Assembly (NCBI RefSeq): GCF_000002875.2
Contig: NC_009416.2
Coordinates: 1,302,001-1,366,000, forward strand
Direction of reading: 5' to 3'
DNA: 64,000 bases
Source of the DNA: Leishmania infantum JPCM5
Taxonomy: Eukaryota > Euglenozoa > Kinetoplastea > Trypanosomatida > Trypanosomatidae
Part shown: one piece after another, positions 20,802-33,764 of the stretch
Layout: the number at the start of each line of letters is the position of its first letter
How positions within the stretch are numbered: the first letter of the stretch is position 1
Notes under the pieces: generated by a model
What the model was told of the DNA's origin: nothing
What the model saw: the letters and a program-made list of their open reading frames with translations, nothing else
The model's database searches: none
Position numbers and translations under genes: made by a program

Positions 20802-23075
20802 GAACGGCATGTGTCCGATGCCGGCGGACGGTGAAAGGGCACCACACAAGACCACGCAGGCGCTAGTAGTCACATGAGCACCCCCCATGTACCTTTTCGA
20901 AACTGAGCCGCACGCGCCACGCTACGAAGGTATACATGCACAGACTCAGATAAGCTCCGTGGGCGAGGCATGCTTCATGTATCTCGCTGTCTTTGCGTGT
21001 GCCTGACCTTCTTCGGTTTCAGATGCTTTTCTCTGTCCTGCTCAGGTGCCACGACTGCAAGAGGCATCTGCGAAAGCGGATACGTCTTCACGCGCGCGAT
21101 ATCGTGACTCTCAGCGATTAGCAAGGACAGAGTAGGCGAAGAGAATAGAAGTACATGAATACGCACATGATTTCGGTGACGCGTGGCTGTGCAAGAGAGA
21201 GAGGGAGAGGGAGGCAGGGAAAGCGGTAGGTGGTGCGCGAAAGGAAAAAGCAAAGAAAAAAAACAAGGAAGGCGCGACGCACCCTGTCGCGTGGCTGTGA
21301 GCGCCACGCACATTGTACTCCCTCCCCCCATTGCACGCACAAGCGCCAACAACCATACCCGCCTCTGCGTGTCGCTGTTGGTGTCCTTGTGAATAGAAAT
21401 ATATACAGATGCGTCTTTGTGTGTGCGTTGGTGAGCTTGGCCTTCACGTAGAGGAAGTGAGGACTGTGAAACATGCAGAAGAGAACGGAGCGAGAGAGAA
21501 CATGCACACGCACTCGCATGCGAAGAAAAGCAAAAGCGATAGGACGGAAACAAGACCCATTCCAACGCAAACACCGTGCCGAATGGCTGACGGCTCAATG
21601 CAGGAGGTGGAAGAGAAGGCAGGACACATATATGATGCGGGAGAACTCTGTTGAATAGCGGAGGTGTGACATTGGCGTAAAATGGTGTGGCAAAACCAAG
21701 CCAATCGTGCGCATACGCACACATGTATATGGATGTGTGGCACGGAGACGCCTACTCAATGAACGGACCGCCTCACAACGTTTTTCCAGACACAGAAGAG
21801 GCGTAGGCGCTGCGCGTATGTTCCGTACGTGCCACCTTCACGCCTATGTGCTCTGTCTTTCTTTTTTCCCCCTTTTCCATGGCCTTGTGTTTCTTTTTGT
21901 TCTTAGCTCGCTCTGTGATGCCGCGCGTGTTCGACGTCGCTTCTCTTTCTCTGTCTATGCCTGTGTGCTCTCTTTTTCCTTCGTAGCGGGCAGGTATGGC
22001 AGGCGGTGACTTTCTCCTACGCATACGAATCTGTGCGCGCTTGTATTTTAGGTGTCGGGGAAGACTCAACCACATCAAAACACAAATACACACACACACA
22101 CACACATGCTCGCTGTTTTGTTTCTCTTTCAGTGCGCCAAACGCCGAGTTTCATGCGCTTCTTCGTACTTTCGTGGATGCGAATAAGCGCACCTTTTCCC
22201 ACCATCTTCGTGCATCCGACCGGCATGCGATCGCAGGCACAGGCTTGAACGGAGATGGAGACGGTATGAATAAAGGAAGCCAAAGCTAAGTCAGCGACAC
22301 TTCCGTTCGCGGTGTGACCGAATGGTCGTCAGCGTGCTGCCGTGCGCGACTGTCTGTGGAAGAATCTCAGGGGCGGGACTTCGCGTCGCCCCATGTAGTC
22401 GCAGCTGGCAAGGCGGCACCCCCCTCCCCCTAGCGTACACTACTTGAAGCGAGGAAGGTGTGCCTTGCGCGTGTTTATTTTTGACTGAAAGATCGCCGTT
22501 GAGAGGCAGGGGGGGGTGTGCGGATCGACGCGAAAGGAACATGGCGTTGCACCTCTAGCCCAGCTTTCTCTTTCTCTAATCTACAGCTCCCCACGTGCAT
22601 GCAGTGGGCCTATCACGGGTTGCACGGGCTGCATGTACAGCGGAAGGGTCCCCCGCCCTGCCACTGTCCTTTTCCTCTCTCCCGAAGTTCTCCATCGTCT
22701 CTTTTCGCCTTCCTCTCTTCCTCGCTCACTGCCCCCTTCCACGTGTTCCTCGCCGAGGGCTTCTTTTTATATTTTTATTTTTCTCTGCTCCTTCGTTGCT
22801 GCCAATTGCAGCCTGGCTGCCCACTTACAGGAAAAACAACGAGGCGGTTGCAGCAGCACGGTAAAGCAAACACAGCGGTGACACAGACGCTTATCCTCGC
22901 TCGCGAGAAAAGAACGAAGGCTAAAAGCAACGTGGCGTATCTGGCGCCTCTCCGAGATCGCCATTCTAGTCCTTTGCCGCGGTAACCTTACTCGCCTTTC
23001 GCTTACGTGACACCCCAAGAACTCCACCCGCAGACGCGCACATCTCTCTCTCTCTCTCTCTAGGCCTGCCTCACC
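20802..23075. other. Intergenic region, no gene seen
   Basis: Unlike most gaps, its middle part (about 21180-21280) is purine-rich on the + strand. An AC repeat lies at about 22088-22106. A stretch near 22313-22345 resembles a tRNA D-arm but has no T-arm. The region ends in the CT repeat before the next gene. Confidence 0.6.
23043..23063 (+). promoter_or_regulatory. Spliced-leader acceptor, CT repeat plus AG
   Basis: A perfect CT repeat of about 18 bases ends in TAG, with the AG at 23062-23063. It lies so close to the ATG at 23076 that the genome-encoded leader would be only 12 bases. The tract is an ideal acceptor by trypanosomatid rules. Confidence 0.65.
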
Positions 23076-23798
23076 ATGAGCTCCTCCGCCTCAACGACGC
23101 CGGCGAACTACGAGGGTGGCGGCGGCGGTGGCATCCGCGACATCGGCACCGTCACGTCCGGCATGGCGATCATGAACTTTGACCAGAAGACAAAACCGTA
23201 CACACGCAACGACCTCGTGCAGTTTCTGATGCACTACCAGGAGAACCTCAACGAGGAGGAGCTGCGACTTGTGGAGAAGGGCATTGTGGGCACCTTTGTT
23301 GGCATGCCAGCGTTCTTCGGTGCTGGGTACTTCTTAAGCGGCCGGCTTGGCTGGCATCGCGTGGTGCGTGTCATGGCGCCGCTGAACGAGGGAGGACGGC
23401 CCAGTTGGTTCGTTAGCCACCTCCCAAAGATCGGGCGAACTGCCTTTGGGTTGACGGCGGCCACCATCCCCTACATGGCAGTGCAACAGTGGTTTGTCTC
23501 GCGCGTGCTGGAGTTGGACGAGCGGGAGAGCAACTTATCCTTTCACGTGCGGCGTCTGATGCTGTCGCAGCGGTCTGGCATAATGTTTAAGCGCACCGCC
23601 ACGCGTGAGGTGACAAAAGAAGAGCAGCAGCGTCTCCTCCGCGAGGCCGAGGCGCACGTGAATGAGAATCGCAGTGGCCAGCGTGTGAGCCAGGGCCTCG
23701 GCACCGGCCCCGTGGATGTGAACCTGCAGCTGGGCCAGCAGGTGCTGACGCCAGTCGCGCAGACAGGCTACAAGCCGATGCCTACACAGCCGCGGTAG
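23076..23798 (+). CDS. Hypothetical membrane protein, 240 aa, two hydrophobic segments
   Basis: I do not recognise a named family. The N-terminus has a Gly run (residues 14-19). A helical segment with acidic character (43-68, QENLNEEELRLVEKG) leads into a first hydrophobic segment at about 70-90 that is Gly/Ala/Phe-rich, and a second follows at about 122-142 (FGLTAATIPYMAVQQWFV). Between them is a basic loop. The C-terminal third is charged, with a probable amphipathic helix (REVTKEEQQRLLREAEAHV) and a Gln/Pro-rich tail. The pattern of two short Gly-containing helices with soluble ends suits a mitochondrial inner- or outer-membrane protein, but there is no clear presequence, so location is inference only. 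The start is fixed by the acceptor 12 bases upstream. Codon use is like the neighbours. Confidence 0.85.
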   Translation: MSSSASTTPANYEGGGGGGIRDIGTVTSGMAIMNFDQKTKPYTRNDLVQFLMHYQENLNEEELRLVEKGIVGTFVGMPAFFGAGYFLSGRLGWHRVVRVMAPLNEGGRPSWFVSHLPKIGRTAFGLTAATIPYMAVQQWFVSRVLELDERESNLSFHVRRLMLSQRSGIMFKRTATREVTKEEQQRLLREAEAHVNENRSGQRVSQGLGTGPVDVNLQLGQQVLTPVAQTGYKPMPTQPR

Positions 23799-25245
23799 TG
23801 CCTAGCTCGGCCTGCGCATGGGCTCTTGGGGGGCACAAGGACCACCTAGGGGCACCGTGTAGCTGCGACACGACGAGCCCCCCGCCTCCATCTCTTTCAC
23901 ATTCTGCAGGCGCTTGTGCTGCCGACCCGCCTTCCCTATTCCAGGTGGTCGATGTCGTGCCGATCTTGCTCTTCCTTGTTTTGCTTTCTCTTGGTTTTGA
24001 TTTGGCCATGTGTGTGGGTTGGTGCTCTGGCACGCGACACGTGTGTTTGTGTGTTTGTGGCGGTTCACGCGTGTATCGTTGTGGCTCCTCGCACAGGGTT
24101 AGGGATGCGCCTGTCCTGCCGTGTCGTTGGCGCTGACGAAGCTGATGACACGTTGGTGCGTTTTTCTGTTTGCTTATTGCGCGGCCGCCTCTTCTCTTGT
24201 GGCCCGCCTCTCCCAGACTCACACGATGGAAGACGCCGCAATACCTGCGCGCTCTCTTCTCCCCGCAATGCTGGGGAGCTGTCGCTGAGGAGGTCTTCGG
24301 GGTTTTTTCGACGACCTCGCTCGTGTTCGTGATGACCTGTCTCCACTTTCTTCTCCATCTCGGTGACAGAGAGCGAGCGAGTGCCCGCGCCCCCGCCACG
24401 CACGCACATATGCGCAGGCGCTCTTTCTCGCTCTCTCGCCTTTCACGTGTATTGCGTTTCACAGCAACTTGTAACACGAAAAGACGATTGCAGCAACAAA
24501 CGACTTATGATTGCGCGGGAAGGGAAGAAGGAATATGAAGGCGTGCACACGAAAGCAGACACCTCGGAGTGCGCCTGCCGCCGCTGCATCTCTCTTGCTC
24601 CCTTTTTCCTGCCTTTCTGGCTCAATCACCGCCTTCCCTCCCGGCTTGATGTGCGGTGGCTGTGGCGTTCTTTAGGGGATGGGTACTGATGCCTCCTTTT
24701 CTCCTTTTTTTTCTGCTAGGTTTTCGTCAGACACGGCTGACATTGACCAGCTTGTGTAGTTGTGGACCTCTGCAGAGGTGAACGCATCCACCGTAGTGTC
24801 TGAAGCTTCTTGTGCGAGTCGTTTCGCTCCTCTCTCACCTCCACCCCTCCCTTACCGCCTCTTGACGCTTCCATTACTTCTCCACCCTGATCGCTACCCG
24901 CACCGCTGCTGTTGTCAGGTCATCCGCTTCACGTTGTGTATATCCTCTCTTTTATCTTCTCGGCTCAACAGCTTCTTGCGAACCTTGTCACCGCACCTTT
25001 TCCCTCGCCCAGGCCTCACATCTTCTACTGCCTGCCTGTGTGTGTGTGCGTGTGCCGTGTGCGTGCGCCAGGGAATCGGTCGAAGAGGCGTCGAAAGCGG
25101 TGTTGTTGCTGCCAAGCGCCTCCCTTCCTCCTTCTCCAAAAACGGCCGACAACGAGAAACTCTCATGTGGTGTGCGCCGCGACATTGCTGCTGTGTTGTT
25201 CCATAGAATTTGTACAGCGTAGGCACATTTTCCCTTTGAAGTTAC

Positions 25246-25277
<32 letters not shown>

Positions 25278-25313
25278 GATTCGTCTACTCACCGACTTCC
25301 GCTGCCGACAGAC
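23799..25313. other. Intergenic region and DnaJ leader, no gene seen
   Basis: Pyrimidine-rich. Just before the DnaJ gene, a short tract with AG at 25240-25241 is followed by an AC repeat (about 25243-25260) and five to six GCA repeats (25261-25277), so the probable 5' UTR consists largely of microsatellite. The DnaJ frame stays open upstream to 24912 but contains no ATG there. Confidence 0.65.
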
Positions 25314-26522
25314 ATGCGAATGACGATCCTGCACTCGCGTCGCGCTGCCGTGCGGTGCGCATGCATGCTTGTGCTTGTGCTTCTATGCGTAGCGCTGAGC
25401 TCGCGCGCATTTTTCGACTTTGGCGGCGGTCGTCGTGCCGACGCGCCGTCCGCAGAGGTGCACCATGCCCAGGAGGTGGACTACTACAAGGTGCTGCAGC
25501 TGGAGGATAAGCGCGAGGAAGCGACAGAGAAGGACATCCGTCAGCAATTCCGCCGCCTCTCTCGCCTTTACCACCCCGACGTGGCGAAGACGGAGGAGGA
25601 CAAGGCCAAGTACAGTCAAGTTAACCGTGCGTACGAGGTGCTGTCCGACAAGCGGAAACGCAAGGTGTACGACATGCGCGGGGAGCGGGGCTTGGAGCAG
25701 CTCGAACACATAGACCGCTCCAAGGACACCCCTGGCGGTGGTATGAACCCCCTCGCCCGGCTCTTCGGCATGCGGGTGGACGATGGCCTGCGAGGGCCCG
25801 ACATGGAGCTGGAAGCGAAGGTGGACCTCGCCAAGTTGTTCACTGGCGGGCAGGAGACACTCCAGGTCAACAAGCAAAAGGTATGCCACGCCTGCAAAGG
25901 CAGTGGTGCAGATACTAAGGCGGCTATTGTGCAGTGCCGGCAGTGCGGGGGCGAGGGCGTGCTGCGCCAGCGCATCCAGTTTGCCCCTGGCATGATCCAA
26001 GAGTTGCACCAGAAGTGCCCCAGCTGTGGCGGAGCAGGTCGGCGGCCGGAGCGGCTGTGTTCTGTGTGCCGAGGCAACAAAGTCTTGCTCGGCAGCAGCA
26101 CAGTTACACTGGAGCTGGAGCCTGGCATGGAGGAGGGCCACGTGCTGAAGTTCGAGATGGAGGCGGAGGAGTCGCCGGACCGGCTGCCGGGGGATCTTCT
26201 CGTACACGTGCACACCCTCCCGCACCCCGTCTTCTCACGCCGCCGCAACCAGCTAGACTTGGACACGTCGCTGACGCTGACTCTTCAGGAGGCCCTCGTA
26301 GGTTTTGACCGCAACATCACACACCTAGACGGAGTGGAGCAGGTTCGGGTGCAGCGCCTCGACACCGTCTCACCCTATGGCACCGTGCTTCGGCTCCCGG
26401 GAAAGGGAATGCCAAAGATGAATGTCGCCTCCGAGCGGGGTGACCTCTACGTCAGGCTGCAGTACGACATGCCCGCGCAGCTTACAGAGGAGCAGAGGAA
26501 GCTGGTGGAAATGCTTCTGTGA
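25314..26522 (+). CDS. Type I DnaJ (Hsp40) co-chaperone with N-terminal signal sequence
   Basis: The 402-aa protein carries a hydrophobic N-terminal segment (residues 14-30) after basic residues, suggesting a signal peptide or signal anchor. The J domain (about 55-120) has HPD at 87-89, the motif that stimulates Hsp70 ATPase. A type I zinc-binding region has four cysteine pairs: C191/C194, C208/C211, C235/C238 and C249/C252. The substrate-binding C-terminal domains follow. Together these resemble ER-lumenal Scj1/ERdj3 proteins that work with BiP. No KDEL-like retention signal is present; the protein ends in EMLL. The start is the first ATG in a frame open further upstream, and the upstream codons are translated leader sequence. 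A mitochondrial location is the main alternative, since the N-terminus is also Arg-rich. Confidence 0.93.
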   Translation: MRMTILHSRRAAVRCACMLVLVLLCVALSSRAFFDFGGGRRADAPSAEVHHAQEVDYYKVLQLEDKREEATEKDIRQQFRRLSRLYHPDVAKTEEDKAKYSQVNRAYEVLSDKRKRKVYDMRGERGLEQLEHIDRSKDTPGGGMNPLARLFGMRVDDGLRGPDMELEAKVDLAKLFTGGQETLQVNKQKVCHACKGSGADTKAAIVQCRQCGGEGVLRQRIQFAPGMIQELHQKCPSCGGAGRRPERLCSVCRGNKVLLGSSTVTLELEPGMEEGHVLKFEMEAEESPDRLPGDLLVHVHTLPHPVFSRRRNQLDLDTSLTLTLQEALVGFDRNITHLDGVEQVRVQRLDTVSPYGTVLRLPGKGMPKMNVASERGDLYVRLQYDMPAQLTEEQRKLVEMLL

Positions 26523-28950
<2,428 letters not shown>

Positions 28951-31900
28951 GCGGGTAGGAAATGTGTGCGCTTGCGCGAGTGAGGGAGGCAGAGGTGCAG
29001 GGCGGCGCTGGCGGATGTGAGCACGCAGACTTGCACGTACAAACACACGCCGTTGAGCTCCTTTCGCGCCGTCGACTTTGCCTTCCACCACGACCACCTA
29101 CCAACTCTATCGCTCTCCAAAGAGCACACATAAACACACTCACATGCGTAGCGGTGTGTGCCGAGGTGGGGTGGTGGCGAAAGAGGGCGCTTCACACAGA
29201 CAACTTCTTCCAGGGATATGCACCTCGTAGGGCACTGAGCCAGCGGTACAAACTCGACACCTTGTTGTCGCTTGGAGAGGGTCGGAGTGCGATGGCCCCC
29301 AGGGAGTGGGCGAGCGCCGTCGCCCTCTGTCTGCCGTGTGTCTCTGAGCCCCCGCCCTCCCTTACCACCAAAAGTTTTGGCTTCCTCCCGGGGGTTTTCC
29401 TTTGTTTGACTTCCTTTACGTTTTCCGTCTGATTTTTTTATATTGTTCCTTTTTTTTTTCGTGTGGGCTCGTGTGTGTGCGTGTGTGATGTATGTGGGTG
29501 TGTGCCGCCGCCTCATGTGTGTGCACGCACGTTGGCGAGCAAGTCTTCGCTCACCAAGAACAGGGAGGGGATACATCCAATCAACCCGAGTACGAAGAGG
29601 TACCCTACCAATGAAGATAGCCGGGTGGGGAGAGACGAAGCCGCTAGAGAAATAGTTGAGGCGATGTGGGAGCAGAGCGCAACGCACTCTGCCTGTCTCC
29701 CTTGATCCCGGTTCTCTGGATGCTATGCGCGTCCGCCCCCCCTCTTGCACAGTCACTCTCTCACTCTCCGCTGCCTTTTGTGGTATTTGGCCGTTTGGCC
29801 CTCTTTTGTGTCTGTCTGTTGCGTAGTAGTCTGGGTGCTGCAACGTCGAGATGCGTGTGTATGCATGCACGCCTCTCTTTCTGTCTGCGTGGCGTTTAAG
29901 ATAGAGGTAGAGGGGGTAGGTGAAACGGGACGATGACAGAGAGGCAGAGAGCATGAAGAGGAGAGAGGGATGCTGGCCCGAGGTAGCGAGTGTTGGTAGG
30001 TATATCTGAACGAGTGGGTGCGCGATGTGGAGAGTGTAATGCGACGCAACTTTAGTGTTTTATCGCAAACATGAATGCGAAGGGAGAGGGAGAGCGGGGT
30101 GCGGTGCTCAACCACTGCCACCTCGATCAGCCTTTCTTCGCTTTATGGTGGGGATGGCTTTGGCACACGAGAGAGCAGTAAAACGAAGGAGAGGGGTGCC
30201 GAGAAGGTGTCGGACGTTTTAGATCTTAAGCATGACCGAAAAGGGTACAGCGGTTGTCATAGTCGCCCGCGTGGCTCTTTAGTGGATGTCCCAGCGTGTG
30301 TGCGAGTTTGCGCGTAGGGAGCGGGATCTTCTCTCTGCTCTCGTCGTGTGCTGTGCACAGCAAGAAACACTGCTCTGGCGCACGCACTCGCACGCATGGC
30401 GCTTGGCCCCCCCCCCCCCCCCCATGCTCTCCACTCCGCCGTCGATCCTTGCCCCATTCACACCTGAAACACAATCTCGACGCACCAGCCCCTCGCCCTC
30501 TCTCTGCTTGCCCTTCCACCGAACGGACGTCATGCCAACAGGCGTCATGGTAGCTACAGTTTTGAAGCATCACTATCTAAAAGCAAGGAGAGCATAACAG
30601 AAAGCAAAAAAAAAAGGAGTGCGCAGTTATGTGTGCTTCCGTGCCACGGCGCTCTTGGATGAGGTAGGGCAGTGCCACCTCAGCCCTGCGTGGGAGCGGC
30701 TGTATAAAACGACTTGTACTCCATCCCGAGTCGACGGATCGACCACGTGCGCACATGCGACTCTCCCCCCCCCTGTGGTTGATCAGTTGCCCGTGTGGAG
30801 GGGAGGCAGCGCTGAGGCGTGGTCTCTGCAGATTCCTGGAGAGCCTCCCCTCACTCTCCCCATCCACACACCCGCGGGAGATGAGCAATAAGCGCAACAG
30901 CCACCATGCACATGACCATTGTGATACGCACTCTTCCACTTTCCTTCATCGAAACCTCAACCGATCGCCATACACACTCTCGACGCATCTCTACTCCCCT
31001 CCCTCCACGCACGACGCTCTCGTACCTACGCGCATATATCTCTTCACTTCACTGAGCTGCCCCTTCCACCCTCTTTCTTATCCTTCCTCATCCGATTCAC
31101 AGATTGCTACGAGGCAGCACGGAAGTAAAGCACGCACCTCCTTCTCGCGCCAAAGTCTCACACCGTGATACTCTTGCCTTTCGCAGGTACTCGAACACTG
31201 CAAGCAGGGAGCGTGAGGTAAGAAGGCAACGAACGAAGTAAAGAGAAACTCGGCAACACTACCGCACACAGACGCACCCACGTACACACTCTCGCAAGCT
31301 TCAAGGCCGAGCGCGAGCGCGCACACAGACCAAGTAGGAGACACGTGTGCACAGAGAGGGAGCTGGCGGCCGCCTCTTGCTTTTTTCGCGTTCTTTTCTT
31401 TTGTCGGTTCCCTGCCGCCTTGTCTAATCGTGTGAAGTTGTCGGGAGTCCTTTGCTCACGTGTGCGTCTGTCAGCGACTGCCCCCTACCCTGCCCTGCCT
31501 TGTCGCTTCCTCTCGCGCGCTCCGGTCGACGACCCCGCCTCGCATAAGCTTGTTTTCTTTTCCGGTGTGTTACGTCGTCTCTGTGACTGTGCGAGCGATT
31601 AGGCGCGTATCTGCTTCTGTCGTGTGTGTCTGTGCATAAAGCCGGCCACCCCCTCCTTCACTGCCTCTCCGTCACGCATACACACACGCGTGGAAGTCCC
31701 GCGAACAACAGCGTTGTTCGCTGGCTCGGTTCTCTCTCTTCGCTTCTTCGTCTGCCCTGTTGACAGCTTAGATTCACACCCCTCTCCTCTCTTCATCACC
31801 TTTTAGATCCTTCATCACCATCTCCCCTCCCCCCTCTCCTTCTCCTCAAACCCTCTCTGTACATACGTGTATACACGTATGTGTTGGAGCTCGCCGTTTC

Positions 31901-32465
31901 GGTTCATCTTCCCTCTTCTCTTTGTTGTTTGCTTCGTATTGTCTCTTGCCGTTTTCCGTTTTCCTTTTTTTCGTTTGGTACTTCACACACCGCACGTTAG
32001 ATCCCTCTTCTCTCTCTCCTGTGCACGTCGTCACCCTTCGCATTCTCCAGTACGCACGCGCTGACAGGCTTCGCTTTTTTTCTTCATTTTGTGCACGTGT
32101 GTGTGTGTGTGCAGATTTCCAAGTAGAAGATCCCGTGGAGAGGGTGCACATAGGAGCCGCACGCTTGATTAGGGGAGTCCAAAAGAGGTGCTCGAGTTAT
32201 CTGTCTGAGGTTTCATGACCGTAGTTGCCTTCCCCTTATCCCACCCACTTCCTCTTCCTCTTCACTGTTCATTCGTGCCAGATACAGTACTTGATACACG
32301 CGCGGCGTGACATAGACAGAGAGACGGCAGCCCCTCTTCGCCCGACGCCTCACGCCACGACACCAGTTCTTGTATCCCTGCTTTGCCTTTGCTGACAGTC
32401 AACGCGTTTTCGTTTCGCCATTTGTTCTCTTGTCTGCTGCTGTGCGTGAGCGCGTGCGAGACAGC
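28951..32465. other. 3.5 kb intergenic region, no gene seen
   Basis: Contains a cytosine run of 17 bases (30407-30423), T runs near 29450-29459, an A run near 30606-30616 and a GT repeat near 32096-32111. Composition alternates between pyrimidine-rich and mixed blocks. ORFs in all frames are low-complexity. Likely the lipoamide dehydrogenase 3' UTR plus the cyclin leader. Confidence 0.6.
30407..30423 (+). repeat. Cytosine homopolymer, 17 bases
   Basis: An uninterrupted C run in a probable 3' UTR. It is likely polymorphic and prone to assembly or sequencing error. On the opposite strand it is a G run with quadruplex potential. Confidence 0.8.
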
Positions 32466-33764
32466 ATGGCCGCCCTTCGTGAGGTGTCGAACCTCGCCAG
32501 CAACCTCGGCGCCGACATCAAGCAGCGTCAACAGAACTGCCGCGTTGACCCCAACAACAATGGCTTCTCCGGCGCCTCATTTCTTAATCAAGACAGCCTC
32601 CACCGAGGTTCACAGCAGGAGCAGCAACTTTCTCAGCGCTTGACGGCAGCAAGCAGCTTCTCTGCGGTGACGTCGCACTCCATGCACAGTTTGGTGGTGC
32701 GAAGGGGCGACAGCGAGTCTCACATCCACGCCCGACGCACAAACGTGATTGTGCCTCAGCGAACCAGTCGCGCCCTATCCGGCTCATGCGCAGACGCCCG
32801 TCATGCACAGGAGCCGACGTACTGCACGGATTTGATTGGCGACATCACCGACATGTTCGTGGAACGAGAGCGGCAGGCGGTGGCGCGCTTCAACGAAGGA
32901 AACGCGAGCAATGAGCCAACGAACACGAGTACCCTGTACGCCTACTACGCGTCCCCGCGGTACCTGCAGCACCAGCCCGAAATCAACGAGAAAATGCGTA
33001 TGATCCTCGTAGATTGGCTGATCGATGTGCACCTCAAGTTCAAGCTGCACGCAGAGACCATGTATCTTGCCGTCAACCTTATCGACCGCTATCTTTCCTG
33101 CGCCAACAACAAGGTAGACCGAACCACGTTCGTACCACGCGCGCAGCTGCAGCTTGTCGGCGTCTGCGCCATGCTTCTGGCGGCCAAGTACGAGGAGATC
33201 TGGCCACCAGAGGTGAAGGAGTGCGTGCACATCAGCGCCAACACATACACTCGCGAGGAGATTATCCAGATGGAGCGCGCCATCTGCACCGCGCTGTCGT
33301 TCCGGCTGACTGTTCCGACGCCCTTCCCGTTCGCCTCGCGCGCGTGGACGGTGCTGGAGGGAGACGACTTCCTCGGCATTGGCACGGACGAGGAGCAGCG
33401 TCGCCAGTACTTCGCGATTGTGCGCCACGCCACAAGCTTCTTTATGGAGCATGCGCTACTGGACTACAAGTGTCTTCAGTTCACCCCGTCGCAGATTGCC
33501 CATGCGTCGGTGTTTCTGGCGTTGCTGATGCTGCGCACAAAGCTGGAGCTGCCCAAGACGCCCACCTTCCCTGTGTGGACGGATGCCCTGCGGTACTACA
33601 CCAAGTCGGAGGTGCAAGAGTTCCGCGACTGCGCGGAGGCCATCCTAGATTATGTGAACTACGTTCCCACGACCAAGTATCAGGCGGTGCGCCGCAAGTA
33701 CAACAGCAGCCGCTACATGGAAATCTCCAAAATGCTGATGCCTAACGAGCTGCCGACACTGTGA
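32466..33764 (+). CDS. Mitotic (B-type) cyclin
   Basis: The 432-aa product has the hallmark cyclin-box opening MRMILVDWLIDVH, starting with Met177, followed by LHAETMYLAVNLIDRYLS, which matches A/B-type mitotic cyclins. The N-terminal cyclin fold covers about 135-305 and the C-terminal fold about 305-425, including ACFxT-like helices and the segment VQEFRDCAEAILDYV. It should bind and activate a CRK-type cyclin-dependent kinase, and in trypanosomatids the nearest known protein by type is the mitotic cyclin CYC6, though this assignment is from memory. The first 130 residues are Ser/Gln-rich and unstructured. No RxxL destruction box or KEN box is visible there, which is unusual for a mitotic cyclin. 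The start is the first ATG of a frame that remains open upstream. Confidence 0.93.
   Translation: MAALREVSNLASNLGADIKQRQQNCRVDPNNNGFSGASFLNQDSLHRGSQQEQQLSQRLTAASSFSAVTSHSMHSLVVRRGDSESHIHARRTNVIVPQRTSRALSGSCADARHAQEPTYCTDLIGDITDMFVERERQAVARFNEGNASNEPTNTSTLYAYYASPRYLQHQPEINEKMRMILVDWLIDVHLKFKLHAETMYLAVNLIDRYLSCANNKVDRTTFVPRAQLQLVGVCAMLLAAKYEEIWPPEVKECVHISANTYTREEIIQMERAICTALSFRLTVPTPFPFASRAWTVLEGDDFLGIGTDEEQRRQYFAIVRHATSFFMEHALLDYKCLQFTPSQIAHASVFLALLMLRTKLELPKTPTFPVWTDALRYYTKSEVQEFRDCAEAILDYVNYVPTTKYQAVRRKYNSSRYMEISKMLMPNELPTL

Noticed and set aside
22310..22400. tRNA-like stretch (GTGACCGAATGGTC) resembling a D-arm
   Set aside because: No matching T-arm consensus (GGTTCGAATCC-like) and no acceptor-stem pairing within tRNA distance.
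24912..25313. Upstream in-frame extension of DnaJ by 134 codons
   Set aside because: There is no ATG in it, it includes microsatellites and pyrimidine tracts, and the signal sequence begins properly at 25314.
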